Position numbers and translations under genes: made by a program
DNA from: Wuchereria bancrofti
Taxonomy: Eukaryota; Nematoda; Chromadorea; Rhabditida; Onchocercidae
Direction of reading: 5' to 3'
DNA length: 64,000 nt
NCBI GenBank assembly: GCA_005281725.1
Contig: SSBO01000003.1
Coordinates: 1,782,036-1,846,035 of the forward strand
Notes under the pieces: model-generated
Told to the model about the DNA's origin: nothing
The model's database searches: none
Seen by the model: the letters and a program-made list of their open reading frames with translations, nothing else
Shown: positions 51,180-63,791 of the stretch, piece after piece
How the letters are laid out: every line of letters starts with the position of its first letter
Numbering within the stretch: the first letter of the stretch is position 1

Positions 51180-54100
51180 TCATTTCTTCACGCGTACGCT
51201 CATAGAACGTAAAAAGCCAGGATCCAGACGTGACCTGAAATACTTTGTATGCAAATAGAAAAGCAAAAAAAAAAAATGCATACTCACAGAGAATGTTACT
51301 TTCGCACATATCCGTATTGGATTATTATTTTGAAATTAAAAAAATTAATTTTGAATTATATTTTAAATATAAAAAATAAATTAAAAAACAAGGCATAAAG
51401 AATTCGTTTTAATCAACTAAAATAAGTCATCCGATTAATCATTCAAAATGAAAAATTAATTAAAAACAAAACTAAAGACAAATAAAAATTAATTAAAAAC
51501 AAATATGTGAGTTGGTGAAAATTTTTAGAATTCCAATACCTTTCATGTTTAGATGGTGTTGATAACAATCCATAGCCAATCTGTGATATTTTGGAACTTT
51601 GATTTCTCCTTTGTACTTTACTTAATTTATCGGCAAAGTTCAGGCTGCTAAGAGTTTCTTGAATTGCAGTTGTATCTGGCGCTAATTGCACAACCACTAA
51701 TGTCTTACTGTCTCCATCTGAACAGCAAAATTTTTAATATTAATTTGATGAAATTGTGACATTAGTTTAGATCTAGCAATTATTGATCCAAAAATTATCA
51801 AACAGGAAGGAACAGAGAGAAAAATGAAGATAATCTTAAATAGCTTGGATAAAAAAATGTTTGAAATTTAATTAGAAAATTAGTTAATTGTTAGCTTACT
51901 CAAACAATTTTCGAGTAAACGCGTTAGTTGACAATTCCGAAATGGAATATGTTGCTGTCGTTGTCGTAGAGCACTAACAACATTACCTAACTCTGACAAT
52001 GACCTGTTTATACATTGTGCTTCTTTAAGCTGTTGACCTGTTGCACCGGATTGGCTAACTCGTTCTGAACCTGCCAAGTCAACTAAATTTAGTCTACCTG
52101 AAAATCGTAAATAAATTTGTGAACTGATACAAAATGCTATTAATTTCAGTATTTCTATTCATATGCAATTTCAAATCTGATCCGTAATCATTGTCAATGT
52201 AATACTATATGATACTAAAAGCAATAACAAGCATTTCTTTGATATTTGACCAATCAAACATTTCAATTCTTTTCAATGGTCAAATTTCACTTAAAAGTAA
52301 ATTTCATATTTTTGATGAATTATTTGAAACTTACTTTCTGAGATATCATTTGTTGTACGATTAACTGATCGAACTCGAACACAAACAATGGCATGTGAAC
52401 GACTCGAACGATCATTTAGATCAGTTGTCGCACTTGCCTGTAATAATTTTAATTTAAAATCGTAGTTACATCAACAATTATACAATCATAACAGAATTGT
52501 CCATTACTTTCAATTTATTTCAAAATAAAAAATTTCAACTTATTTCAATAAACTAATATATAAATGAAAAGATTGACATATGCAGAATTGTTAATTAATT
52601 AATTAATTAATTAATTACCCGATTCATCTGCCCTTTCTTCAATACTTCTTGTACTTCTTGTAGCGTATTTACATTGAGTACAAGTAAGCCCGGAATGTCT
52701 AACATACCATTGTTACCAATTCGTATTGGCAGATTATTTTTACTATTTGATAATAAATCTCTAAAAATTTTACATCAAATTTAAATTTCGAAAAATAAAA
52801 TTGTCATTCGTAAATTTAAAAAATTTTTTCTTAAGTTAAATAATTGCTATGCATCATCAATTCAAAACATACCTGATTTTTTCATTATATATTTCTAACA
52901 TTGATATTGAAATTGTGTAATCAATATCATTTAATCGCTCATTTGCTATTCGAAATAAATGAATTAATGATCGTTGATATATTCCTGGATCATTTGGTAA
53001 TCCCTAAAATTAGTGATTAATTTTCGAATTTAATCTTTGCTTTATAAGAAAAATAATAAATTTCAATTAATATGAAAAAAATACAATTTTCTAGTTAATT
53101 CCTTTAAAAGTAATTTAAAAGTATTAATTAAATGATAACCTAATAAAATGAAAGAATGAAAAATACTTAAAGATGAAAATACTAAGAGTAATTAATGCTA
53201 AAATTTAAAATCAAATTCTTTCTTCCTTTCTGATTAAATTAACAAAAATTTAAATTATCAAACAACCTCCATAGTATATGTTTTACCACTTCCTGTGTGT
53301 CCGTATGCAAATATACACACATTATAACCATCCATACAACTTGTTATAACTGGACAAATTTCTTCAAAGATCTTCAAATTTATTTCTTTTTTAGTATAAA
53401 CAAAAAAAAAAAAAGAAAAATGTTTGATTACTAATTTTAGTTTTTTTTTTCTTTTTTCTTTCGTTTATTTAATAAACATTTGTATTTGTTTGTTTTTTTT
53501 CTCTTTACACTTATGACAGAAAGAAAAGAAGAAAAAAAACCAAAAATTTTATGCAAAAATTAAACAATTTAAAATTGTCTTTATTAGATAAAAGAAAGTG
53601 ATTGAAACACTGATTACTTTTAGATGAAAAACTTAAAAATTAATAATATTAATCAATCAAATTTGGAAATTAACTTTCTTTTTGATATCAGAAATAATAT
53701 TGGAATAATTTATGTTAAAGTTTTAAAAACTATATAACAATTATGCTTACATCAGATTGTGTATGTTTTTCATCAAAAGCTCGATCACAATTAAATTTCC
53801 TTCGATCGCCATTGGTATTATCAACAGTAATTAAGCCATTATCAAATGGATCAATTAACAATGATAATTTGGGATAATTATTCTCTAATGCTGGTCGTAT
53901 ACGACAAAAAACACGAATATTACCTTAAAAAGCAATATTGATTCATTAATAATTTTCATTAAATTTTAATTTAATAAATAATTTAATAAAAAAAAAAGTT
54001 ACTGATAGATTACCGTTCATTTCCACTAATTTATTATGCAATCGCTTTCTAGCATCAATTTCCTTTTGATATCGTTTCATTAATGAGTTAATGATACAAC

Positions 54101-55297
54101 CAATTCTCATTTCCGTTTCTTTTCGCATTACACGTAATTCTTCACGTATTGTTATTTGAATATCACTTGCTAATTTCCTCAATTCAGTCTAAAAATTGTA
54201 ATTTAAATGCATATGAAATATTTGATGATAAATTATTATTAATAAACGAGAAGTGGAAAGAAGCTTATTTCTGCCTATTTCAAATTATTTCCTAAAATCC
54301 AATTTAAATTTAATTTATTAAAATTTTAAATGATATTAAATCAAAAACCTTTGCTTCCATCAATTGTTTCACACTTTTCTGCAATGTTACAATCATTTGT
54401 TGATCATAGAACAATCGTTGATTATTATTTCTTTCACACAAAATTTGAGCTTCCATTTCTTTTTGATCTTTTGCAGTATTCAATTGACATGAATGAAGAT
54501 GAAAATTCAAAGATTGCTGTTGTTTTCTTTCATCTGTTTGACATATTTTATCAATTTTTTCTGGTATCTTAATTAATGCATAATATAAATGACAATAATG
54601 AAATGACATCAAAATAGCATCTAAAAATGCTTTTACTTATCTCAAAACTTCGTAATTTATACTTTAAATATTTGAAAATCTAAAATAAAACCTAATGAAA
54701 AATTATGATACAATAGGTTACTAAGTTTAACCTGATCTTCTATTTTTAATTGTAATAGACGTATTGAGCGTTGGGCATTGACGAGCGCTTCTTTAAGAGC
54801 CAAATTTTCCTCACTTAAAGTGCCAAATTCAAGTGATAACAATGAGATGCCTTTGAGAATTTTATTATGTGCACTAAATGACTTAATTCGACCTAAAATA
54901 TACTAATTTTAAAACAAAAACAAAAAATTTTAAATTTTAAAGTATTTTAAATTTTTCTATTTTAAAGTACGAAAAATTATAAGTAACCTTTTTAATCATT
55001 GCTTAAATTGCATAAAAATTAATTACTATCTTTGGCAGAATTAGGACTATTGTCTATTCAAAATTTAATATGCTATTGCTTAGTTAAAAATAATTTCAAC
55101 TTACCGTTAATGTAATCGTCCATAGTTCGAATTCGTCCTTCTTGCTCGTCGATGATATTTTCTAAACTATAAATTAATTGATTTTTCACTTCCAAATGTG
55201 CTTTCATCATATTCTCTTTGACACAAATCATTGTTGATTCAATTTCATGGTGACATTTGCATTTACGAAATAAACTTCCAATTTGATAATAATCCAT
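51180..55297 (-). CDS. klp-3: Kinesin-14, C-terminal motor, KLP-3/KIFC3-like
   Basis: Minus-end-directed microtubule motor. Twelve exons: 55297-55105, 54892-54732, 54567-54349, 54188-54014, 53923-53751, 53371-53267, 53003-52873, 52760-52619, 52437-52335, 52097-51900, 51717-51540 and 51234-51180; 610 aa with all phases consistent. The first 240 or so residues are coiled-coil-like (Glu/Lys/Gln-rich heptads). The kinesin-14 neck [15 protein letters not shown] starts the motor, so the motor is C-terminal. Motor motifs: P-loop [22 protein letters not shown], switch I NDRSSRSH, switch [11 protein letters not shown], and [13 protein letters not shown] short basic tail ([16 protein letters not shown]) ends the protein. 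A TTTTTCAG acceptor is seven bases before the ATG, which fits trans-splicing, so I take this as the start. The acceptor before IFEEICPVI (TTTGAAG) is weak but is the only in-frame choice. Confidence 0.93.
52590..52617. repeat. (TTAA)n tract at a klp-3 splice donor
   Basis: About seven tandem TTAA units start directly at the donor (GTAATT) of the exon ending at 52619. A similar tract lies at about 55896-55929 upstream of the gene. Confidence 0.85.
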
Positions 55298-58200
55298 CTT
55301 AAAACTGAAAAAGTTTAATTTAAGAATAAAATAAAATGGAATTAGAATTCTCAGAATAACAATGTAAGACAAAAAGTGTTGTAATAGAAGAAATGTCGAA
55401 GTTATAATTAAAAATGAAATTTCAAATGAGAATATGCTTAGAACAAGCATATCTATCAATAACTATTTAATATCACTTTAAAGCATTAATAATTCTATCA
55501 ACTTTTGTACATTCAAAATAGTTGAAATAGGTCAATAAACAAGCGATTTTTTTTTTCTATCAGAACTGGTATTTTCATTTGATATTATTGAATGGAAAGT
55601 CGGAAATTCCCTCAAATTGTCAACTCAATCATTTAACTTCAATAGTAATTTCTATTTTGCAGTATACCTCTTTCAATATATCTTCAAATTTTCTAACCGT
55701 CCTCTGTCTCTGTCATTGTCATCATCTATCCCACAATTTCCTATACATTGCAATTATTGATGGCACTGTATCGGAGAGGCAAATACCGATCACAGAACAT
55801 ACAAACAATTTCTTTTTTAACTTATTGGAAAATACTATTTGTATCAACAAAACTGAACTAAATTGACTGTTTCTCCACAAATGCAAATGCTAATTATATT
55901 ACTAATTAATTAATTAATTAGTTAATTAATCACATAATACATACTAACAACAAAGCATTCCTCCTTTTTTCTGGTTCTATCAAATTTAACAAATTTATGA
56001 AAATGAAAGTTATCATTAACTTTTTATTTTTAAAATTTGAACGAAAAAACAAATTTTTTCAATTTCAATCAAATATAATTTTTTTTCTCAAAATTTCATC
56101 ATCGATTATAAAATTATTCAAATGTAAATTAAACTACTAATGGACGATTTACCTTAAATAATATGATTATTTTACCAATCTGAACAAAAAAAAGGAGAAA
56201 AATAGAAACTTTAAAATGTAAGAATGCATTATTCATACGATTTGGAGTAGAAAGCAGTAAAAAAAATTCCAATAAAATGAGTTTTTTAGAAATAAAATAA
56301 AATAAAATTCGTTCGCATTCAAAAGACCAAAAAATTGCTGCGGGAACATATATCCATGCCATTGCATTTGAGACAACGATTGTTGTTAAACCAAAGATTG
56401 CTTAAACTCAAGTCAAATATGGTTAGTAAAATTTTGTATCGCTTTGCTATCCATTCTTTGATCTATAATTTTATTTAAATCATAAAAATTTAATATACAA
56501 GTTTAAATCCAATATTTGTTTCTTTTATGCTATAAGTAAATTTTTGTTCCAATCAGCTGATTAGATTAGTATGGAATTATTTGAAATTTAAAAATAAATT
56601 AGTTCAAAAACACACGAGAATTGATTACGAAAATTACAACGAAACAAATTTTTAGAGAATATTTTTCAAAGAAGATTTTAGAATTACGCACAAAAAATAA
56701 TATGTAAAAAAAATTTGTTAACTTTTTTGTTTTATTAATATCAAATTATGCTTGCAAAAATCTGCTAAAAAGTTACGAAATGATTATTAAAAATGTATTT
56801 AATTAATCGTTGATATTGATATTCATTGATTCTTTTTTTTTTGTTTGATTGGGGAAAATTTTAAATTAATAGATCGACCGCTTCAAAAATCAATTATGGT
56901 CTATTATCATTCAAATATTTTTTGATCTAAAGTAGATGAAAGTTCTAGAAATTGAAATTCCGATAATTGTGATATTATTTGGACAAATTCTTTGACAATT
57001 AAAACGACAAATGACAAATAGTTGTAAGCTAATATTGTAGTAGCATGTAAAAATATCAGTAATTTAAATGGTTATAATTTATGTCACTTGAAGAATAGTG
57101 GATCGTTTTAGATACATTTGACAATTTTGTTTTTCATTTCAATTTCTGATTTCATTTCAATTCCCTTTCATATTTTCCCAAAAGTCTTTTTCAAACTTTA
57201 TTATTTTAACAAATAATTTAGCTTAATCAAAGAAGAATTTTTTCATTTTGTCGGTTAAATTGAAAGATGATTTTACGGTTCAAAAAGAAATAATTTCGAA
57301 TTTTAAAAGTTCTATCAAAGAGAAAATGATGATGTTGAAATATGAAGAAAAATTGCAATTTTCTGAAAAAAAAATCTTTTAAATAATGATTTATGAATAT
57401 TTTTGAGTAAAATGATCTCTTCAACAATGAATAAGAAAATTTATTTGGAAATTAAATTGGATAAAGTACAGATTTCAATAAAATATTTTTTAGAGCTGAG
57501 ACAGAGTTTTTCAATTAAATTTTTCTATCAATTTCTCACTTTTAATTAAAACGTAATACCTGATAATTTGAAATCTATCAGTAAAATAAATATAAAACTT
57601 GTGGTTCCATATGAAATTTCTATTCCAGCATTTAGAAAATCATACAGAAAAATATTTCAACTCTATGTTTTTCCTCAAATTGAAACTAATTTTACTCAGC
57701 ATAACCCTTTAGTTTGTTATGTCATATATAACCACCATTTTTATATTTTTTTGCATTTGCAATTAGAGTTAAATATATAATTAAATTTAAAATATTTCAA
57801 GTTATTTCTGTTGCTAATTGATTTCATAACTTGTTTTACATTTAGAAATCCTTATTTAGATTACAAAAAAATTGTTAACAAGACTGAGAAAGCAATTTTA
57901 CAAATAAATTTTCGAATTAAACAATAATTTACTATCGCAGTGAAAGAAAAGGAAAATAATTTTAAAAACTTAAATTTTAAAAATGAATTGACTGATTTTA
58001 TCCGTTATCAGTGGTACATTTTTAAATAAGTATAAAATTGATTTTCAAGTGAATATTGAAGAAGGAACAAAAAGAGAAGAACATTAGTTGAAACTAAAAA
58101 AGTTTAGTCCAAAATGATGACAATGGTGACAATATTTATTAACAATGATGAGTGCTTAATTCTACTTTGTACAGGAGTAAACTGATCGTCTTGTTAACCT

Positions 58201-58740
58201 AAAATTAAATTTAACTAAACTTTTCTTTTGAAAATTAAATTCTTGAAAATACATTTTTGAATGATATACTTCTTTTATAAAGTTTTTTTGAGCAGAATAG
58301 TAATGACATTTAATAGTTGATTAATTTGGATTTTATATAATGAATTAGAAATATTAGATTTTGTATAATAAATCAGAAATATTAGATAAAGAACAATGTC
58401 AAAATGTAATTTTATAGAAGCACTTTTGGCTAAATCTGAAAGAAATAATAGTACAAAATTGTTCAGTGATTAGCATATTCAGTTATTTCTTGAAAATAAA
58501 GCCTAGTGATAAAATTTTCAGAATGAACAAATCACTTTTTGCTGGTCGCTGATACTTCTTTTATGTCAATTTATATTCTAGTAGTTACTAACGAAGTAAA
58601 ATTATTGTTTCTTCCAGTGATTTTTGATAGAATGGCCGATCTGCCATTACAAATTTGGATAATCATCCAAGCACTGGTCAGATATTGCAATTTATGACAA
58701 TTTATCGTAGCAGCATCTGAAGTTGTCCACCAAATAAAAC
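55298..58740. other. Spacer upstream of klp-3
   Basis: No supported exon on either strand; ORFs here are AT-rich and hydrophobic by composition. It contains the presumed klp-3 promoter, a (TTAA)n tract near 55896-55929 and an imperfect 43-base duplication at 58321-58384. The minisatellite begins at its far end. Confidence 0.5.
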
Positions 58741-58993
58741 GAAAGAGTTGAGAGGATCAGTGGACATTAACCGAGTATTGAGAGGGTCGATGGTCATTAA
58801 CCGAGTATTGAGAGGATCGATGGTCATTATACCGAGTATTGAGAGGATCGATGGACATTATACCGAGTATTGAGAGGATCGATGGACATTATACCGAGTA
58901 TTGAGAGGATCGATGGACATTATACCGAGTATTGAGAGGATCGATGGACATTATACCGAGTATTGAGAGGATCGATGGACATTATACCGAGTA
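58741..58993. repeat. Minisatellite array, 30-31 bp unit, about eight copies
   Basis: Head-to-tail copies of a unit with the core accgagtattgagaggatcg. Early copies are 30 bp (ttaaccgag), later ones 31 bp (attataccgag), so the array becomes uniform towards the assembly gap. Confidence 0.95.
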
Positions 58994-59000
58994 NNNNNNN
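58994..59000. other. Assembly gap (7 N)
   Basis: Seven undetermined bases join the minisatellite to a poly-A run that begins the left palindrome arm. Confidence 0.99.
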
Positions 59001-60121
59001 AAAAAAAAAACAAGATAAGATCAATAAGAATGTTAAAGTAAATCGAAAATATTAAAAAGTAAAGTAAAAGTTGGCATTTCAAAAATCTATTTTTTATATG
59101 AAATATGATTATTGTTAAACTTTCGGACGAGTTATTTTTTGCTTAAAAATTTGAATTTAATCAAGATTTAATCAAGAATTTTGATCAATTTAATCATAGG
59201 TGGGTGATAAATATTGCTTTTAGAATTATATTCAATTTGACTTACCTAAAATACTAATTTGTAAAATTTTAGATGGCATGTGCAATGGACGTACGTCGTG
59301 GTTTCAATAGTGGTTTAATGCAAATCGAATCATTTATTCGTTTTGGTTTAGTATTTGGAATGATGAAAACAGATTCAAATGACGAACAAAACGTTTTGGC
59401 TCCCTATGACATTAATTCAACTTTTGAGCCAATAAGTGGTGATATCAAATTTGCTGATGATGACTTATCAGATAGACTTTTACACGTGGATCGAGAAAGA
59501 CAGCAATCCAAATGACGTGAAGATAAGTAGGATATTATGGTATCTCTTGCACGTGATTTCAGTTTGGAGAGAATTACTGCAACCTAATAAACTTGTTATG
59601 CATCCCTATTGACTAACTTAGCATAAATATTTTGCTGGGTCTTTTTATATGATAAGAAAATTTTCATATATTATTTTGAAATGAGTGAAACGGATGACCT
59701 TTACCCTTTCTCTTCACAGCTGTGAGCTCTGTTTATGAATTGTTAGCAGTTTTTGTGATATTCATTTTGTGCATATTGCAATAGAAATTTATAAATAAAG
59801 CGTTTGACCTAATACAATTTTTTTCGTTTTCACTGTCATATCGATTTTTCATGAGAAGAAATAGTTTTTTTTTCTGACAATTTTTTTTTTTTTTTGCATT
59901 CAGTTTCATGATAATATCCGAAAGAAACAATTGTCATATGTGAAAATGATTTACATTCATAAATTTTCTGGAAAAACTTTGTGATGTAAACTAGATGGAT
60001 CCTGTCAGTACTCGGTATAATGTCCATCGATCCTCTCAATACTCGGTATAATGTCCATCGATCCTCTCAATACTCGGTATAATGTCCATCGATCCTCTCA
60101 ATACTCGGTATAATGTCCATC
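59001..60121 (+). repeat. Left arm of a 1.1-kb inverted repeat
   Basis: This is the reverse complement of about 60424-61544, with constant symmetry about 60272.5 and no indel or mismatch in the parts I compared. It contains the duplicated K2P exon, its 3' flank and, from 60003, about four inverted minisatellite units. Its outer end is a poly-A run next to the N gap, matching the middle of a 30-T run on the right side. Confidence 0.93.
59273..59515 (+). pseudogene. Duplicate of the K2P terminal exon, inverted
   Basis: An exact inverted copy of the exon at 61272-61030, with its TTTTAG acceptor and its stop codon. No pore or membrane exons lie upstream on the plus strand, because the arm ends at the assembly gap, so it cannot form a channel as assembled. 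It is either an inverted duplication or an assembly artefact. Confidence 0.85.
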
Positions 60122-60542
60122 TTATACCGAGTATTGAGAGGATCGATGGACATTATACCGAGTATTGAGAGGATCCATCTAGTTTACATCGAGTATTGAG
60201 AGGATCGATGGACATTATACCGAGTATTGAGAGGATCGTTGGACATTATACCGAGTATTGAGAGGATCGATGGACACCATACCGAGTATTGAGAGGATCG
60301 ATGGACATTATACCGAGTATTGAGAGGATCGATGGACATCATACCGAGTATTGAGAGGATCGATGGACATCATACCGAGTATTGAGAGGATCGATGGACA
60401 TTATACCGAGTATTGAGAGGATCGATGGACATTATACCGAGTATTGAGAGGATCGATGGACATTATACCGAGTATTGAGAGGATCGATGGACATTATACC
60501 GAGTATTGAGAGGATCGATGGACATTATACCGAGTACTGACA
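60003..60542. repeat. Central minisatellite array with orientation switch
   Basis: About four inverted 31-bp units (60003-60113) meet about 13 forward units (60122-60542) at a snap-back with loop tgtccatc (60114-60121). A stray copy of the array/flank junction (ggatccatctagtttacatc) interrupts the forward units at 60171-60190; the same 20-mer marks both true junctions (59983-60002 inverted, 60543-60562). Confidence 0.93.
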
Positions 60543-61533
60543 GGATCCATCTAGTTTACATCACAAAGTTTTTCCAGAAAATTTATGAATGTAAATCATT
60601 TTCACATATGACAATTGTTTCTTTCGGATATTATCATGAAACTGAATGCAAAAAAAAAAAAAAATTGTCAGAAAAAAAAACTATTTCTTCTCATGAAAAA
60701 TCGATATGACAGTGAAAACGAAAAAAATTGTATTAGGTCAAACGCTTTATTTATAAATTTCTATTGCAATATGCACAAAATGAATATCACAAAAACTGCT
60801 AACAATTCATAAACAGAGCTCACAGCTGTGAAGAGAAAGGGTAAAGGTCATCCGTTTCACTCATTTCAAAATAATATATGAAAATTTTCTTATCATATAA
60901 AAAGACCCAGCAAAATATTTATGCTAAGTTAGTCAATAGGGATGCATAACAAGTTTATTAGGTTGCAGTAATTCTCTCCAAACTGAAATCACGTGCAAGA
61001 GATACCATAATATCCTACTTATCTTCACGTCATTTGGATTGCTGTCTTTCTCGATCCACGTGTAAAAGTCTATCTGATAAGTCATCATCAGCAAATTTGA
61101 TATCACCACTTATTGGCTCAAAAGTTGAATTAATGTCATAGGGAGCCAAAACGTTTTGTTCGTCATTTGAATCTGTTTTCATCATTCCAAATACTAAACC
61201 AAAACGAATAAATGATTCGATTTGCATTAAACCACTATTGAAACCACGACGTACGTCCATTGCACATGCCATCTAAAATTTTACAAATTAGTATTTTAGG
61301 TAAGTCAAATTGAATATAATTCTAAAAGCAATATTTATCACCCACCTATGATTAAATTGATCAAAATTCTTGATTAAATCTTGATTAAATTCAAATTTTT
61401 AAGCAAAAAATAACTCGTCCGAAAGTTTAACAATAATCATATTTCATATAAAAAATAGATTTTTGAAATGCCAACTTTTACTTTACTTTTTAATATTTTC
61501 GATTTACTTTAACATTCTTATTGATCTTATCTT

Positions 61534-61544
<11 letters not shown>
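60424..61544 (-). repeat. Right arm of the 1.1-kb inverted repeat
   Basis: Mirror of 59001-60121. This arm is contiguous with the rest of the K2P gene, so it is probably the original copy. AATAAA signals on the minus strand near 60955 and 60749 could end the K2P transcript inside the arm. Confidence 0.93.
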
Positions 61545-61564
<20 letters not shown>

Positions 61565-63791
61565 CAATAAAATAACACTTAGCGTATCTTACAAAATTTT
61601 GTTAACTCAAAAAAAAGAACAAAATCTTTCGCTTTTTCAAAATTTTTAGATAATTTTTTTAAAGTAGAAAAAAAAGAACAGAAACTAAAATAAACCTTAT
61701 AAAATTTTCGAGTGATTTTTCTGGCCTTACTAACATGACGGCCCATATAATGAATATGATTAATTATTTCAGCAGCCAAAACCTCTACTGCTATCGTTAC
61801 CAGTATTACACCAATTATAATATATAAAATGAGATATGGCACAGGAACTGGAGGCTAAAATAAAATTTCATAACAGAATTTATTTTCATTTCAAATTCGT
61901 CATCGTTTTATCATACTGAAAATGGTTATGACAGTTTAATCGTAATTTTTGTAACAATTTACAAAAGAATTAAGAAACTAAAATGTGTATCATCAAATAA
62001 TTGTAAGTTAATTAAATATATTATGTAATAGTCTTAATTATCATTAAAAAATTTGCATAATTGAGGATTCTATTTATGTTTTCGATCAATTACACTGATC
62101 AAAGCATCACAAATTATATTTTTCAGTACTGTATCCGATTTCTGATTTCATAATTTTATTTATTTTTTTGCTCCAAGAAGTTGTCAAATAATAGAGATAG
62201 AAAAAAAAAAAACATTTTCATGTATTTTGTTATGTTCACTACTAACCGTAGAGAAAATATAAAAATCAGTGAAGTGAAAAGTGTCAAACATTCTTGAAAG
62301 CTTTGTCGTATTTACTTCGAGAATATATCATGATTACAGTTAGATTGACAAATCAAAGATTTAGCAATTACGTTTCATCTTTCAGTGATTTTTTCGGTAA
62401 GAAAAAGAAAAATTATAGCTAATTCAAGTCAAAGAAATTGTTCGAGATGTATTCAGGAAAAAAAAAAAAACGAAATGCTGAAGATTTTCCGGAAATAGCA
62501 AAACACGGCATTTTATGCTTTCAAATTATTTAACAGTTGAAAAAAGAGTAACTTAATATCCGAATGAAAAGACTACAAACATAAGGAAAACTTCTCCAAA
62601 AATTGTGAAAATCTTTTTTCAATACTAAGAACTATTCGGCCTATCAGCAAATTTCTTGATTTTTTGTTGACAAACAGTGACAGCAAATATTTATATCAAT
62701 TTTAATCATAATTTTTTTCTTCCAAATTAATTTTGTGGAAAATTATAATATATTTAAAACACAGAATAGAAATTGCTAGCGATTAGTTTACATTTTTAGA
62801 TTTTATAAAATGTGTAAATAAATAATTTTAAAAAAAAGGATGAGAAACTTGCTTCTGTGTCACCGTAACCGATTGTAAAGACGGATGTGATGGAAAAGTA
62901 TGTCGCTTCAAGATAAGTAATTCGGGCAAACAATGAAAATAGCAAAGCTCCAATAAATAAATAAATTATCAAAAATCCAAGAAAACATAAACCTATTACT
63001 GACTGCAATATGTATAGTTTTTATAAATTTGAAAACAACGTTGGTCATTGGTCACTTGAAAAAATATTAGTATTAAAATATTAACACTAAAAATATTAGT
63101 TAAGAATATTAAAAAAAGATTTAAAAACATTAAATATTAGTTTTAAAATATTACTTTATAAAGCAATTGTTGCAATAACATAAGAAGTTAATATTAATAT
63201 TGCGGTTAACTTTATTCGATTGTTTACAAACGCGCGATATTTGCGCACTTATTGCATATGTTTTATTATGCTAATTAATTAAATATGATGTTTAAATTAA
63301 ATTAATACAATTAGGAGAATACCTCAGGAAGAAAGCGCATGAAATAGAAGCTAATGAATTTTCCAATATCACTTATTGTAACAAGTACCAATGGTGCACC
63401 AATAAGAGCATAAATGATAACAATAAATCGTCCTACCTTAGAAATTGGTGTGACAAAACCATAACCTAAAAGATTTCTTATTAAATGTTTACAATCACAA
63501 TGATATATATTCATTTGGCTAGCTGCTACCAATAAATAAATTTATTCACTGGTGTTATTGATGAAAATTAATTTTTGAATTTTTAATAATTTAATTTTAA
63601 ATAAAAAAAAACAACAAGGTTACTATTAATTTTATTGATATTTGAAATCTTTTAACAAACTAATAAAACGTTTATTTATTCATACCAACAGGAATAACAG
63701 TAGTAGCAGCAAAGAGTATAGATGAAGCTACAGTCCATTGATCTTCCTTCATTCTATCATTTAAATAATATGCTTCAAATACTCGAGCTGC
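61030..63791 (-). CDS. Two-pore-domain (TWiK-like) potassium channel, 3' part
   Basis: Leak-type K+ channel of the plasma membrane. Five exons are visible: 63791-63686, 63465-63323, 63002-62853, 61854-61696 and 61272-61030; at least one more lies beyond the window end, so the N terminus and first membrane segment are missing. The first pore reads ATTVIPVGYG, split by an intron after the first filter Gly. Membrane segments follow with VIIYALIGAPLVLVTISDIG (M2) and VIGLCFLGFLIIYLFIGALL (M3), then the second pore SVFTIGYGDTE and M4 (PYLILYIIIGVILVTIAVEV). The cytoplasmic tail includes HYMGRHVSKARKITRKFYK and ends with an acidic part and RERQQSK. The intron after GDTE must use a GC donor (GAA|GCAAGT at 62852) to keep frame. 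The last exon is duplicated in the nearby palindrome. I cannot tell which twk gene this is. Confidence 0.92.
61535..61564. repeat. 30-base poly-T run at the palindrome edge
   Basis: An uninterrupted T run inside the last K2P intron. The inverted repeat ends within it, as expected if a homopolymer caused a break or an assembly stop. Confidence 0.95.

Noticed and set aside
57568..57780. 70-codon plus-strand ORF
   Set aside because: AT-driven composition, no recognisable motif, no supporting signals.
59273..59515. Separate small plus-strand gene
   Set aside because: It is an exact inverted copy of the last K2P exon, with the intron flank and acceptor, not an independent gene.
58741..60542. CRISPR-like array
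   Set aside because: Units are contiguous with no unique spacers and the genome is eukaryotic; it is a minisatellite.
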